A stretch of DNA of 6,651 bases, taken from Gemmatimonadaceae bacterium (GTDB lineage Bacteria > Gemmatimonadota > Gemmatimonadetes > Gemmatimonadales > Gemmatimonadaceae). Under the pieces are notes generated by a model. It made no database searches and was not told the DNA's origin. It was given only the letters and a program-made list of their open reading frames with translations. Of the stretch, positions 1 to 6,304 are shown in pieces (position 1 is the stretch's first letter; the number at the start of each line of letters is the position of its first letter). The stretch lies in the NCBI GenBank assembly GCA_025451425.1, contig JANWKK010000253.1, forward strand, positions 1 through 6,651, in the 5' to 3' direction. The position numbers were made by a program, and so were the translations under genes.

Positions 1-73
1 CATCCCGGCGCACTCACAATTTCAAAATATTCCTGGCGTGCGGACCTATCACTGCACTTGGAGTCCGTCAGGG

Positions 74-102
74 GTGTCAGCGCCGTGTCAGCGGTTTCAG
101 CG
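74..102. repeat. Short tandem direct repeats GTGTCAGCG
   Basis: GTGTCAGCG occurs at 74-82 and 85-93, exactly 11 bases apart, followed directly by the variant GTTTCAGCG at 94-102. A further CGTCAGG lies at 67-72. An 11-base period puts the copies on one face of the helix, as in many operators, including those of SARP regulators. The array lies downstream of the leftward operon. It would be upstream of any further minus-strand gene beyond the left edge, since bases 3-1 read ATG on that strand. The rest of 1-121 shows only an AT-rich patch at about 19-34 and no terminator. The repeat is seen directly; an operator role is inference. Confidence 0.4.
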
Positions 103-121
103 GCCACTCTCGTATCCAAAG

Positions 122-592
122 TTAAGGCCCGGTGCCACCAATGATCTGCCGCAACGCATCGAGAGTGACAACGAGGATCCTCGCTGGACCGAATCCAGGC
201 AACTCCTGCCGCGTCATCTTTTGTAAACGCGAAACGTAGTCGTCTGCCAGGCGGTGCTCGTCGGGATTCAAGGACGAGAGTGAACGAAGGCCATGGAGCG
301 TAATCACCACCTGGTTCTTCAGCTCTTCGCCGTCAGTTTTGAGTGATCTGTTCAGTGAAGTAAACGCAGTGGCGAGGGTGATGGCATCGGCGTTCTCTTC
401 GCGCAGCAAAATCACTGTCCGGCCGTTGGTGCCGGGTTCCCGAACGATCGTTGCGGTCGCGGAAGAATCGGGAAGCGCCTTCACGAGGGCGAGTGTCATC
501 TGCTTCGCTTGCGCGCGGATCGGCGGCGCGGCTGCCATGCTGGTGAGCAGCAACCAGATCAGCGCCGACCAATGAGTTCTGTTCAAGGACAT
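122..592 (-). CDS. Exported protein of unknown function, 156 aa
   Basis: I do not recognise a family. Residues 1-29 form a signal peptide: a short basic N-terminus, a hydrophobic stretch (ALIWLLLTSMAAA) and an AQA cleavage site at 27-29. The mature part of about 127 residues is alpha/beta-like, with strands near 57-63 (GRTVILL) and 94-99, an acidic helix near 110-130 and a final strand near 138-144. It has no cysteines, no lipobox and no further membrane segment, so a soluble periplasmic or secreted protein is likely. The start at 592 is preferred over an in-frame ATG at 637 because GGAGA lies about 6 bases upstream and because 637 falls inside the preceding gene. It follows the lipoprotein gene by only 25 bases, so the two are probably co-transcribed and may act together in the cell envelope. 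Confidence 0.8.
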   Translation of the reverse strand: MSLNRTHWSALIWLLLTSMAAAPPIRAQAKQMTLALVKALPDSSATATIVREPGTNGRTVILLREENADAITLATAFTSLNRSLKTDGEELKNQVVITLHGLRSLSSLNPDEHRLADDYVSRLQKMTRQELPGFGPARILVVTLDALRQIIGGTGP

Positions 593-617
593 GCCGGTTC
601 TCCAGTTATTGGGGGCG

Positions 618-1625
618 CTACGATGGGTAGCAGACAATCGTCGTCTCGAAGAGTGATCCGTTTACGTAGAAATCGCCCTGCTCGCAGTGGAAGTAGGTGC
701 TCGTCGTCCCACCGCCAGATGGCGGATAGTAGGGAGCGTTCGGACCCGTTGGAGGCGGTGGCGGGCCTGACGGAACGCCAACGGGCCCCGTGGGCGAGGC
801 GGCGCTCGTGGAATCACCGCTTTGTTGACCACCCGCTGGACACGGCGAGGCCGAACTCGAGACCACTCCTGCCGCAGCGATGCTTGTTGAATTGCTTCCG
901 CTGCTCCCGCTGGAAACAATTCCGACGGTGCCACTGAATGGCGAACTCAGATTCGAGACGTAGTAACTAACGGTTCCGCTCCCAGACGCGTCGCACGTCG
1001 GCGCGTTATTGATAATCATCACGCCATTGAGTCGCCGTCGATTGTCGCAGCTGCCGAGGAGGACATCGGCACAGCTGATGATCTGCCCGGGACCCTGCGC
1101 AATCTCGCCGCTGTACGGAAAGGTCGAGCCGTCCTTTTTCGTTATGGTGATTCTTGACGCCGAGATGTCCGCTTGATCTCCGATGAAGGTGACCTCGGCT
1201 TCGACGCCATCAGGTACGTTGACGGACTGATCCACTTGGCCGAAATGCAGGGCCTCTCGATGCGAGAAAATCTGCGGCGGAGGCCGCAAGCTTCCCTCGT
1301 TGTCGGTGAGCAAGGCGTTAGGCCTAACCGCTGCAGGCGTGAATCCCGGATCGCCGACGCTGTCCGAGATTCCATTCGCTTTGCGCCAGGCATGCCTTGC
1401 CTCTCGATAGTCGGGATGACTTCCGCGAGCCCAGACCGCATCGAATGCATGAACCACCGAGTCAGCGAGCCTCCCGGCGAACACCCGTACGCCAGCTTGC
1501 CTGGGTGTCGTTACTTCTGGTTGCGACGGGTCGTGTCGCGGTGCCAGCGGCGAGTCATTGCATCCCGCGGCAAAGATTGTGAGCAGAATGGCGGCCCGGA
1601 ACGCCGTCGATGATCGTTCGTACAT
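618..1625 (-). CDS. Putative lipoprotein with cysteines and a proline/glycine-rich tail, 335 aa
   Basis: No family is recognised. The N-terminus (hydrophobic stretch AAILLTIFAAGC, residues 11-22) is a lipoprotein signal with lipidation cysteine C22; the -3 residue is Ala rather than the usual Leu, so the lipobox is acceptable but not ideal. Residues 130-235 look beta-rich and hold C185, C193 and C211. A Ser/Gly/Ala-rich linker with C262 leads to a proline-rich stretch (about 278-303, including five prolines in a row). A short C-terminal module follows with C314 and C332. The six cysteines after C22 suggest disulfides in an exported protein. The start is well defined: AGGAGG at 1634-1639 lies 8 bases before the ATG. 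A 5-base-pair hairpin (1644-1658) sits just ahead of the ribosome binding site. The gene is separated by 112 bases from the propeller gene upstream and by 25 bases from the next gene. Confidence 0.82.
   Translation of the reverse strand: MYERSSTAFRAAILLTIFAAGCNDSPLAPRHDPSQPEVTTPRQAGVRVFAGRLADSVVHAFDAVWARGSHPDYREARHAWRKANGISDSVGDPGFTPAAVRPNALLTDNEGSLRPPPQIFSHREALHFGQVDQSVNVPDGVEAEVTFIGDQADISASRITITKKDGSTFPYSGEIAQGPGQIISCADVLLGSCDNRRRLNGVMIINNAPTCDASGSGTVSYYVSNLSSPFSGTVGIVSSGSSGSNSTSIAAAGVVSSSASPCPAGGQQSGDSTSAASPTGPVGVPSGPPPPPTGPNAPYYPPSGGGTTSTYFHCEQGDFYVNGSLFETTIVCYPS
1317..1328. repeat. 12-base palindrome GTTAGGCCTAAC
   Basis: This is a perfect inverted repeat of the GTTAGG element inside the lipoprotein gene, encoding V-R-P-N. 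The CGTTAGG heptamer occurs eight times in the window on both strands, and here two copies of its core lie back to back. Presence is certain; function is unknown. Confidence 0.5.
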
Positions 1626-1737
1626 CGGATGTACCTCCTGTTTCGCGCTGATCGCGCGTCGTTAGGTGTTGCCTCGTTTGCGGGCGCCCCGGACGCACCA
1701 GCAAGGACGAGATGAGTGGGGAATGCGGCGTTGCGGG

Positions 1738-3030
1738 TCAGCTACAGGCGACGAGCGTCGTCATCATTGTGCCGAGCCAGTCGTGCGTGCGCCGAATGCC
1801 CCAGGTGAGGAACGGACGCTGCGCATCGTCAGTTCCGAGGGAAGGATTGAAAGGGTGAGGCCTCGCGTCGATGATCGTGAATGGACTCCAGCCGTTCGAC
1901 CACGAGCTGATGAGCATGCGCTCACCAATCCCGTCGGCGACTACGGTGAGAACAGAGTGGTCTCGTCGCAACAGAGTTTGCAATTCGTTAGCGTTCTCGA
2001 TGAGTGCGGTCGGTGTCGCCCGCTGCCACGTTACGCCACCGTCGAACGATTGAGTTGCGTAGATGCGGCCGGGGCTGCCACCTAACGTGACGCCCGTGGC
2101 GGGATGACCCTGCCGGTCGGTCTGCTGATACCAGAACGCATAGAGAACACCCCGCTCATCGGCGACGAGACGTGCGTCGAAGGCCGGAGCCTCATTGACT
2201 CTCGAGATCGCAATCGGCGCGGACCAGCTTTCGCCGCGATCATCGCTCCTCGTTAGGTACACGCCGGCAATCGCCGGCGCAGGAGGATGAGCAAGATCGC
2301 CCTGGACCATGAGCAGCAGGCGTCCCGAGCTCAATACCGTGATGTGCGGATAGCCCATGTACGCGCTCGGAATGTTCACGTGGCGCTCTGTCCACACGCC
2401 GCTATCCAGGCGCACGTAGCGCAATCCTTCACCCTGTATCGCGACCACGAGGTGCAGTGACCGGCCGTGGGCGACGAGCGGCGAAACCATGGCCGAGTTC
2501 CACATCACCGTTCCTTCGGTCGACAGCACTCGCGTCGGCGCGCTCCATTGCCGCCCGTCGAATCGGCCATACCACAAGCTGCGTACCATGAAGCTCGAGG
2601 ACATCTGCATGTTGTCTCGACTTCCCCAGATGACGTGCCCGATGCCGCTGTCATCGGCCGCTCCAACGGGAAGCCAAGGGCCGGAGAGAATGTCTTTCGG
2701 CCACGGTACCAGCTGAGCGACGCCGTGTCGTTCTACAAGTGCGCCGAGCGGGACATGCTCCACGCTCGAAGGCCTTCCACCAGGTGCGAGGGGCCAGACG
2801 AGGGTGCCTAGCGAGTCGTAGGTGCTCGTGGGCCACGCGGGGAGGAACACCTCGCCGCGCAAAGGAGCAATCGACGGCCGTTCCATGAATACCGTGTAAC
2901 CGTCGCGCGTCCGCACTTCGCGCGGCGGCAACCATCGCTCGCCTGTGCATGGCGAGTCCTGCGCTTGGGCAACGAAAGCGCCGGCGATCAGCGGCACGAG
3001 CGCCGAGAGCACTGCTGCAACGTTCCGCAC
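1738..3030 (-). CDS. Exported Asp-box (BNR/sialidase-like) beta-propeller protein, about 430 aa
   Basis: Two clear Asp-boxes (S-x-D-x-G-x-T/S-W) are present: SDDRGESW at residues 262-269 and SFDGGVTW at 328-335. Weaker blade-like pieces occur near 155-163 (RFDGRQW) and 207-213. Asp-boxes mark blade turns in sialidases and many other propellers. I see no convincing sialidase arginine triad or FRIP motif, so glycosidase activity is not supported; an exported binding or unknown-enzyme propeller is safer. Residues 1-23 are a signal peptide ending AQA. The start is taken as GTG at 3030 because GGAGAGG (3040-3046) lies 9 bases upstream. The ATG at 3054 would add 8 residues (438 aa) but has no ribosome binding site. 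The gene is divergent from the SARP-type regulator and could be its target. Confidence 0.82.
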   Translation of the reverse strand: MRNVAAVLSALVPLIAGAFVAQAQDSPCTGERWLPPREVRTRDGYTVFMERPSIAPLRGEVFLPAWPTSTYDSLGTLVWPLAPGGRPSSVEHVPLGALVERHGVAQLVPWPKDILSGPWLPVGAADDSGIGHVIWGSRDNMQMSSSFMVRSLWYGRFDGRQWSAPTRVLSTEGTVMWNSAMVSPLVAHGRSLHLVVAIQGEGLRYVRLDSGVWTERHVNIPSAYMGYPHITVLSSGRLLLMVQGDLAHPPAPAIAGVYLTRSDDRGESWSAPIAISRVNEAPAFDARLVADERGVLYAFWYQQTDRQGHPATGVTLGGSPGRIYATQSFDGGVTWQRATPTALIENANELQTLLRRDHSVLTVVADGIGERMLISSWSNGWSPFTIIDARPHPFNPSLGTDDAQRPFLTWGIRRTHDWLGTMMTTLVACS

Positions 3031-3056
3031 CGTTATTCGCCTCTCCGATGGCATCT

Positions 3057-3098
3057 CGTCATGCGCCCGACGCTATCGAATACCGTCACGCGCCCGAC
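3057..3098. promoter_or_regulatory. 15-base direct repeat in the divergent promoter region
   Basis: CGTCATGCGCCCGAC (3057-3071) recurs as CGTCACGCGCCCGAC (3084-3098), matching at 14 of 15 bases with starts 27 bases apart. A third partial copy, CGTCAC, begins at 3117. The repeats fill the gap between the propeller gene and the SARP-type regulator gene. SARP proteins are known to bind direct repeats near promoters, so this is a candidate operator for the neighbouring regulator. No convincing -10/-35 pair could be chosen on either strand. Confidence 0.5.
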
Positions 3099-3135
3099 AC
3101 CTCATCTGGCGTGTTGCGTCACCTCACCGCAGCCC

Positions 3136-4848
3136 ATGCTACGAATTCGCACACTCGGAGCGAGCGAGATCACGATCGGCGACGAGCGAATCGGTCCCGA
3201 ACAGCGGACCACATTCGTTCTTCTCCTCCTGCTCGCGACGCGCAGCCCTGCAGCTTGTTCTCGCCGCGAGCTGGCTTCGCTGCTCTGGCCAGACTCGCGC
3301 GAGACCGATCGAAATCACCGCCTTCGTTCCCTGCTCCATCGCCTGCGACGACGTGGAGTTCCGATAGTGTGTGCGGGGACGACGATCGCGCTCGGCGACC
3401 TCACGCTCGACATTGCTGCCTTCGCGCGACCGCCGCGATCGCTGGACGATATTCGCACACGGGTCTGTCTGGTCGGGCCCGTGCTGCCGAACCTCGACGT
3501 AACGTCGCCGGCTGCGCTCGCCGATCGTCTGGACGACGAGCGCGATGTCATCATTGCGACGCTGACACGCTGGCTGCGGACTTCGCTCCACATAGCACGA
3601 TCCGGCGGCGACTGGCCGCTCGTGGAGAAGCTCGCGCGCCTAACGCTGGAGTTGGAAGAAAGCAGCGAGGATGCCTGGCTGAGTTTGGCCGAGGCGCAGG
3701 TGCTTACGTCGGGCAGCGCGGCAGCTCTTCGCACGCTCGACGACTATGCCGCGCGCTTCGCCTTGCGTGAGCCGAGCTTGCCGATGAAGCTCCTTCGCCA
3801 GCGCATCGGCAACCCTCGTATTGCACACGAGGCCAGCATCGATGATCTGCCACTGATTGGCCGTGAAGAGGTCATGCGCCGCATCTGGTCAGCCATCAGT
3901 CGCGCGCGCGAGGGCTACGGCGGTTCCACGCTCCTGTGGGGCCCAGCAGGTATCGGCAAGACGCGCGTGCTGCGAGAAGTCGAGCGTGTGCGAACGATCG
4001 AATCGGTTCGCGTCGTTCGCATTGCAGCGCGGCCGGTGCATGCGCTCCGGCCATTCGCTCTGGTGGTCGACCTCATCGAACGACTACTCGACGAGCCGGG
4101 CGCTGTGGGCTGTGACCCGGACGCGTTCGCGAGGCTCCGCCGCATCGGGTCGATAGCTAACGATGCGCGAGACGCTCTGGCTCCCGATCGTCTCTTCGAT
4201 GACTTCACCGAGTTGCTCGCGGCGCTGGCAGAAGAAACCACCACTCTCGTTCTGATGGACGACATGCATGTCGTCGACACGGCAATCTGGCGATTCTGGA
4301 GCGCCATGTTTCGCTGGTGTATCGATCACCGCGTTCACTGGCTGCTTTGCTATCGGGCGCTCCGCGAGGTGGAGTTGTACTCACTCCCCGAAAGCAGCCT
4401 GCTTCATCGCGTTCCGATGGAATGCCTGGTGCGCACCGACGCCGCGAGGCTCGTCGACGTTGCGCGGTGCGGATACAGTCCGATCACTGTCGACGAGATC
4501 TTTCGTGACGTCGGTGGACATCCAGCGCTGCTTGTGGCGCGCGCGCGCGTCGAGGCCGAACTGCCGCGCTGGACGGAGCCTATCGTTGCCGATTGGATCG
4601 CGCGGATATCGAGTGACCACCTTCAGATTCTGCGGTCGCTCGCCACGTTAGGCGGCTCCGCGACGACGCGGGGGCTGATCGATCTTGGAATCGTCGGCCG
4701 CAGCGAGCTGGTCGCGGCGCTTGGCGAGCTGGCACGATACGGCATGGTCCACGAGGCCAGTGGCATCGTGTACGCCCATGGCGTCTGGGCCGACGCGGCG
4801 CTTGCCGCCCAGGGACGCACTGGTCAATTCGCGATACACCTCGACTGA
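3136..4848 (+). CDS. SARP/BTAD-type transcriptional regulator with AAA/STAND ATPase domain, 570 aa
   Basis: Residues 1-95 form an OmpR/SARP-type winged helix: the opening LRIRTLG strand, then ELASLLWPD followed by a basic recognition region (HRLRSLLHRLRRR, 61-73). Residues about 100-228 are a helical bacterial-transcriptional-activator (TPR-like) domain. The ATPase follows: domain entry LIGREE at 240-245, Walker A GPAGIGKT at 269-276, Walker B LVLMDD at 371-376 and a STAND-like GGHPALL at 460-466, then a winged-helix-like part up to about 555. Family members often run to about 1000 residues with C-terminal repeats; this one stops at 570, so the sensor region is absent or lost. The start is placed at 3136 because the conserved domain begins there; no good ribosome binding site is seen, and ATGs at 3061 and 2965 are in frame. 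It is divergent from the propeller gene and probably regulates it (inference). Confidence 0.88.
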   Translation: MLRIRTLGASEITIGDERIGPEQRTTFVLLLLLATRSPAACSRRELASLLWPDSRETDRNHRLRSLLHRLRRRGVPIVCAGTTIALGDLTLDIAAFARPPRSLDDIRTRVCLVGPVLPNLDVTSPAALADRLDDERDVIIATLTRWLRTSLHIARSGGDWPLVEKLARLTLELEESSEDAWLSLAEAQVLTSGSAAALRTLDDYAARFALREPSLPMKLLRQRIGNPRIAHEASIDDLPLIGREEVMRRIWSAISRAREGYGGSTLLWGPAGIGKTRVLREVERVRTIESVRVVRIAARPVHALRPFALVVDLIERLLDEPGAVGCDPDAFARLRRIGSIANDARDALAPDRLFDDFTELLAALAEETTTLVLMDDMHVVDTAIWRFWSAMFRWCIDHRVHWLLCYRALREVELYSLPESSLLHRVPMECLVRTDAARLVDVARCGYSPITVDEIFRDVGGHPALLVARARVEAELPRWTEPIVADWIARISSDHLQILRSLATLGGSATTRGLIDLGIVGRSELVAALGELARYGMVHEASGIVYAHGVWADAALAAQGRTGQFAIHLD

Positions 4849-4880
4849 CTCGCTGCGGCACTCAGTTGGGCGCTCGCGTC

Positions 4881-5789
4881 CTACAACGACTCGCCGCCGA
4901 TCAGAGCCGCCATGATGGCCTTCTGAATGTGCAGGCGATTCTCGGCCTCGTCCCACACGCGACTTTGCGGGCCGTCGATGACGTCGGCGCCCACTTCCTC
5001 ACCGCGGTGCGCAGGCAGGCAATGGAGAAAGATCGCCTTCTTCGACGCGCGCTTCATGAGCTTCGCGTTCACCGTATAGTTGGCGAAGGCCCGCGCGCGC
5101 TCGCGCTGCTCGTCCTCCTGACCCATCGACGCCCAGACGTCGGTATTCACCACGTCGGCGCCATCGGCCGCTTCCATCGGATCGCGCACGACACGGACCT
5201 TCGCGGTCTTGAGCGCGCGCGCGAGCAAGTGATCAGCAGGCTCGTATCCTTCCGGACAGGCGAGCGTGAGATCGAATCCAAACACATATGCGGCGTTGAT
5301 CCACGAATTCGCCATGTTATTACCGTCGCCGATCCACGCGTAGCGCAATTTGTCGATATCACCGAGCTGCTGCCTAACGGTGAGTAAGTCGGCGAGCACC
5401 TGGCACGGATGCACGAGGTCGGTGAGTCCATTGATCACGGGGACCGACGCGTACTTCGAGAGCTCCTCGATATCCTGGTGGGCGAACGTGCGAAGCATGA
5501 TTCCGTCGACGTACCGCGAGAGCACACGCGCCGTGTCCGCGATCGGCTCGCCGCGTCCGAGCTGGACGTCGCGCGGAGAGAGGAAGAGCGCGTGGCCGCC
5601 GAGCTGATAGGTGCCAACCTCGAACGACACGCGCGTCCGCGTCGACGATTTCATGAAGATCATCGCGAGCGACTTTCCTTCGAGCGGCCGCTTCTTGTAC
5701 TTGCCGGCTTTCATCTTGTCGGCGATGTCGAACAGGCTCGTGATCTCGTCGCGGGAGAAGTCGGGGATCTGGAGAAAGTCGCGTTCCAT
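4881..5789 (-). CDS. argF: Ornithine carbamoyltransferase
   Basis: The enzyme makes citrulline from ornithine and carbamoyl phosphate in cytoplasmic arginine synthesis. Carbamoyl-phosphate-binding residues are seen in SSTRTR (48-53), MLRTFAH with R100 and H104, and HPCQ (127-130). The ornithine side shows DGNN (155-158) and DVWASMG (217-223), and the catalytic loop is HCLPAHRGEEV (256-266). The SMG motif points to ornithine rather than N-acetylornithine as substrate. At 302 residues the length is normal. The start at 5789 gives the usual MERDFLQIPDFS opening; the frame stays open to an ATG at 5909, but the extra 40 residues match nothing expected and lie in GCGAG-rich DNA. No ribosome binding site is visible before 5789. 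No other arginine gene is adjacent. The gene converges on the SARP-type regulator gene, with 32 bases between the stop codons and no terminator seen. Confidence 0.96.
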   Translation of the reverse strand: MERDFLQIPDFSRDEITSLFDIADKMKAGKYKKRPLEGKSLAMIFMKSSTRTRVSFEVGTYQLGGHALFLSPRDVQLGRGEPIADTARVLSRYVDGIMLRTFAHQDIEELSKYASVPVINGLTDLVHPCQVLADLLTVRQQLGDIDKLRYAWIGDGNNMANSWINAAYVFGFDLTLACPEGYEPADHLLARALKTAKVRVVRDPMEAADGADVVNTDVWASMGQEDEQRERARAFANYTVNAKLMKRASKKAIFLHCLPAHRGEEVGADVIDGPQSRVWDEAENRLHIQKAIMAALIGGESL

Positions 5790-5796
5790 TCGAGTG

Positions 5797-5878
5797 GCGA
5801 GTGATGCGAGAGGAGTGGGAGCGAGCGCGCGAGCGACATCAAATAGCATCTCGCGAGCGCCAGCGAGCGAGTGGCGAG
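5797..5878. repeat. GCGAG-rich low-complexity leader of argF
   Basis: The pentamer GCGAG occurs eight times in 82 bases (starts 5797, 5806, 5821, 5829, 5853, 5863, 5867, 5874), and CGAGTGGCGAG is repeated at 5791-5801 and 5868-5878. In argF mRNA these read CUCGC. They begin just before the argF start codon, where a ribosome binding site would be expected. Presence is certain; whether it is a degenerate repeat, a protein-binding leader or chance composition is unknown. The remainder of the leader, 5879-6018, shows no clear structure or ARG-box-like palindrome. Confidence 0.5.
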
Positions 5879-6024
5879 CAAGTCGATAAGCTAGCAAATC
5901 TCGCAACATCCAAGAGGTCAGGCGGTCTGCAACGGCTGATGGGTGTCAGGTTCCTGCACAGCGCGTCGGAAGTGGGTGCTCGCCCGCGACTTAGCCGCGG
6001 CGCACGGTTGGGCCCGAGCGTTGC

Positions 6025-6032
6025 TTTATACG
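6025..6032. promoter_or_regulatory. Possible shared -10 region for argF and the riboswitch transcript
   Basis: This is the main AT-rich spot between argF and the aptamer. On the minus strand it reads TATAAA (6030-6025), a good -10 for argF that implies a leader of about 230 bases. On the plus strand it reads TATACG (6027-6032), a weaker -10 upstream of the aptamer. No good -35 at 16-18 base spacing was found in either direction, so this is tentative. Confidence 0.3.
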
Positions 6033-6055
6033 AGGCCAAACTGAAACACCGTCTC

Positions 6056-6148
6056 ACTCGATACTAGCACACCCGTCGCGAGGCGGGGCCGCAAAGCCAG
6101 GAGCGTCGAAGGGCAAGATGCCCGACGAGGTCGTCCGGTTGCCGAAGG
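6056..6148 (+). ncRNA. GEMM-I (cyclic-di-GMP-I class) riboswitch aptamer
   Basis: The RNA matches the GEMM-I architecture recalled from the Vibrio cholerae Vc2 aptamer. A 6-base-pair stem CCCGUC/GGCGGG (6072-6077, 6082-6087) is closed by a GNRA loop GCGA (6078-6081). Two bases later comes the signature CGCAAAGCC (6090-6098). A P3 hairpin follows: CGUC/GACG (6104-6107, 6124-6127) around GGGC/GCCC (6111-6114, 6120-6123). The conserved 3' element GGUUGCCGA lies at 6137-6145. Aligned without gaps to Vc2, ligand-contact A47 is A6093 and C92 is C6142, both conserved, while the G20 equivalent is A6066. GCACACC at 6067-6073 matches the GCAAACC element at six of seven positions. The usual P3 tetraloop-receptor sequence is not obvious. 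The 5' boundary and P1 are uncertain. A terminator and a small gene follow on the same strand, as expected for a cis-regulator. Confidence 0.78.
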
Positions 6149-6219
6149 TGAGCCAAGCCGCGCTTGGCCGGTCCGATCGTGAGATCGACCCGCAAGCGCG
6201 CCTCGACCTCCAAGGCATC
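6117..6219 (+). promoter_or_regulatory. Predicted antiterminator pairing between aptamer P3 and the terminator 5' arm
   Basis: GAUGCC (6117-6122) is complementary to GGCAUC (6214-6219), and GAGGUCG (6127-6133) is complementary to CGACCUC (6204-6210). The two blocks are collinear and antiparallel, with a 4/3 internal loop, so they can form one 13-pair interrupted helix. It would break the aptamer P3 and capture the terminator 5' arm. The looped-out part contains two local hairpins: GCCAAGC/GCUUGGC (6152-6158, 6162-6168) and a GUGA-capped stem at 6170-6190. The pairing is exact in sequence; formation in the cell is inference. Confidence 0.6.
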
Positions 6220-6262
6220 CACGCTGAGCGGCACGCTTCCGACTCACGCGAGATGCCTTTTT
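6212..6262 (+). terminator. Intrinsic terminator in the riboswitch expression platform
   Basis: The outer stem AAGGCAUC/GAUGCCUU (6212-6219, 6252-6259) is perfect over 8 pairs. Inner helices follow: CGC/GCG, then UGAG/CUCA with one bulged C, then CGG/CCG. A run of five T (6258-6262) and then CGTTTT completes a classic intrinsic terminator. It lies between the aptamer and the 67-residue gene, so it would act as an attenuator rather than as the end of a gene. No coding region ends just before it. Confidence 0.82.
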
Positions 6263-6304
6263 CGTTTTACTCGACTCGCCGCGATGACGCGGGAGGAGGT
6301 CAGA

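Noticed and set aside
1..3. ATG on the minus strand at the very left edge
   Set aside because: Only the three bases are inside the window and the upstream GC-rich bases hold no clear ribosome binding site, so a gene cannot be supported.
3010..3054. Tat signal at the N-terminus of the propeller protein (RR in the ATG-started version)
   Set aside because: The RRITVR context lacks the usual S/T-RR-x-F-L-K pattern, and the preferred GTG start removes the pair; an ordinary Sec signal fits.
2965..3135. Upstream starts (2965, 3061) for the SARP-type regulator
   Set aside because: The 2965 start would overlap the divergent propeller gene, and both would translate the direct repeats. The conserved domain begins exactly at 3136.
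2949..3770. 273-residue plus-strand frame overlapping the regulator
   Set aside because: It is an arginine/alanine-rich shadow in another phase of a confident gene, as are the other overlapping frames across the window.
4646..4652. TTA codon in the regulator as a bldA-like translational switch
   Set aside because: The TTA lies within the over-represented CGTTAGG word, and TTA also occurs in two other genes in the same word, so a tRNA-based switch is not needed to explain it.
4849..4880. Bidirectional terminator between the convergent genes
   Set aside because: The 32 bases show no adequate inverted repeat or T-run.
5790..5909. N-terminal extension of argF from ATG 5909
   Set aside because: The family normally starts at the MERDFLQ-like opening; the extra residues come from low-complexity GCGAG repeats and have no ribosome binding site.
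6170..6199. A possible second, tandem GEMM aptamer: a GUGA-capped hairpin followed by CGCAAGCGC
   Set aside because: The signature CGCAAAGCC is not matched, no P3 or GGUURCCG element follows, and the terminator begins at 6212. It is better read as a spacer hairpin.
6164..6304. Longer version of the small protein starting at ATG 6164 (114 aa)
   Set aside because: It would translate through the spacer hairpin and the terminator with no ribosome binding site, whereas 6305 has an excellent one.
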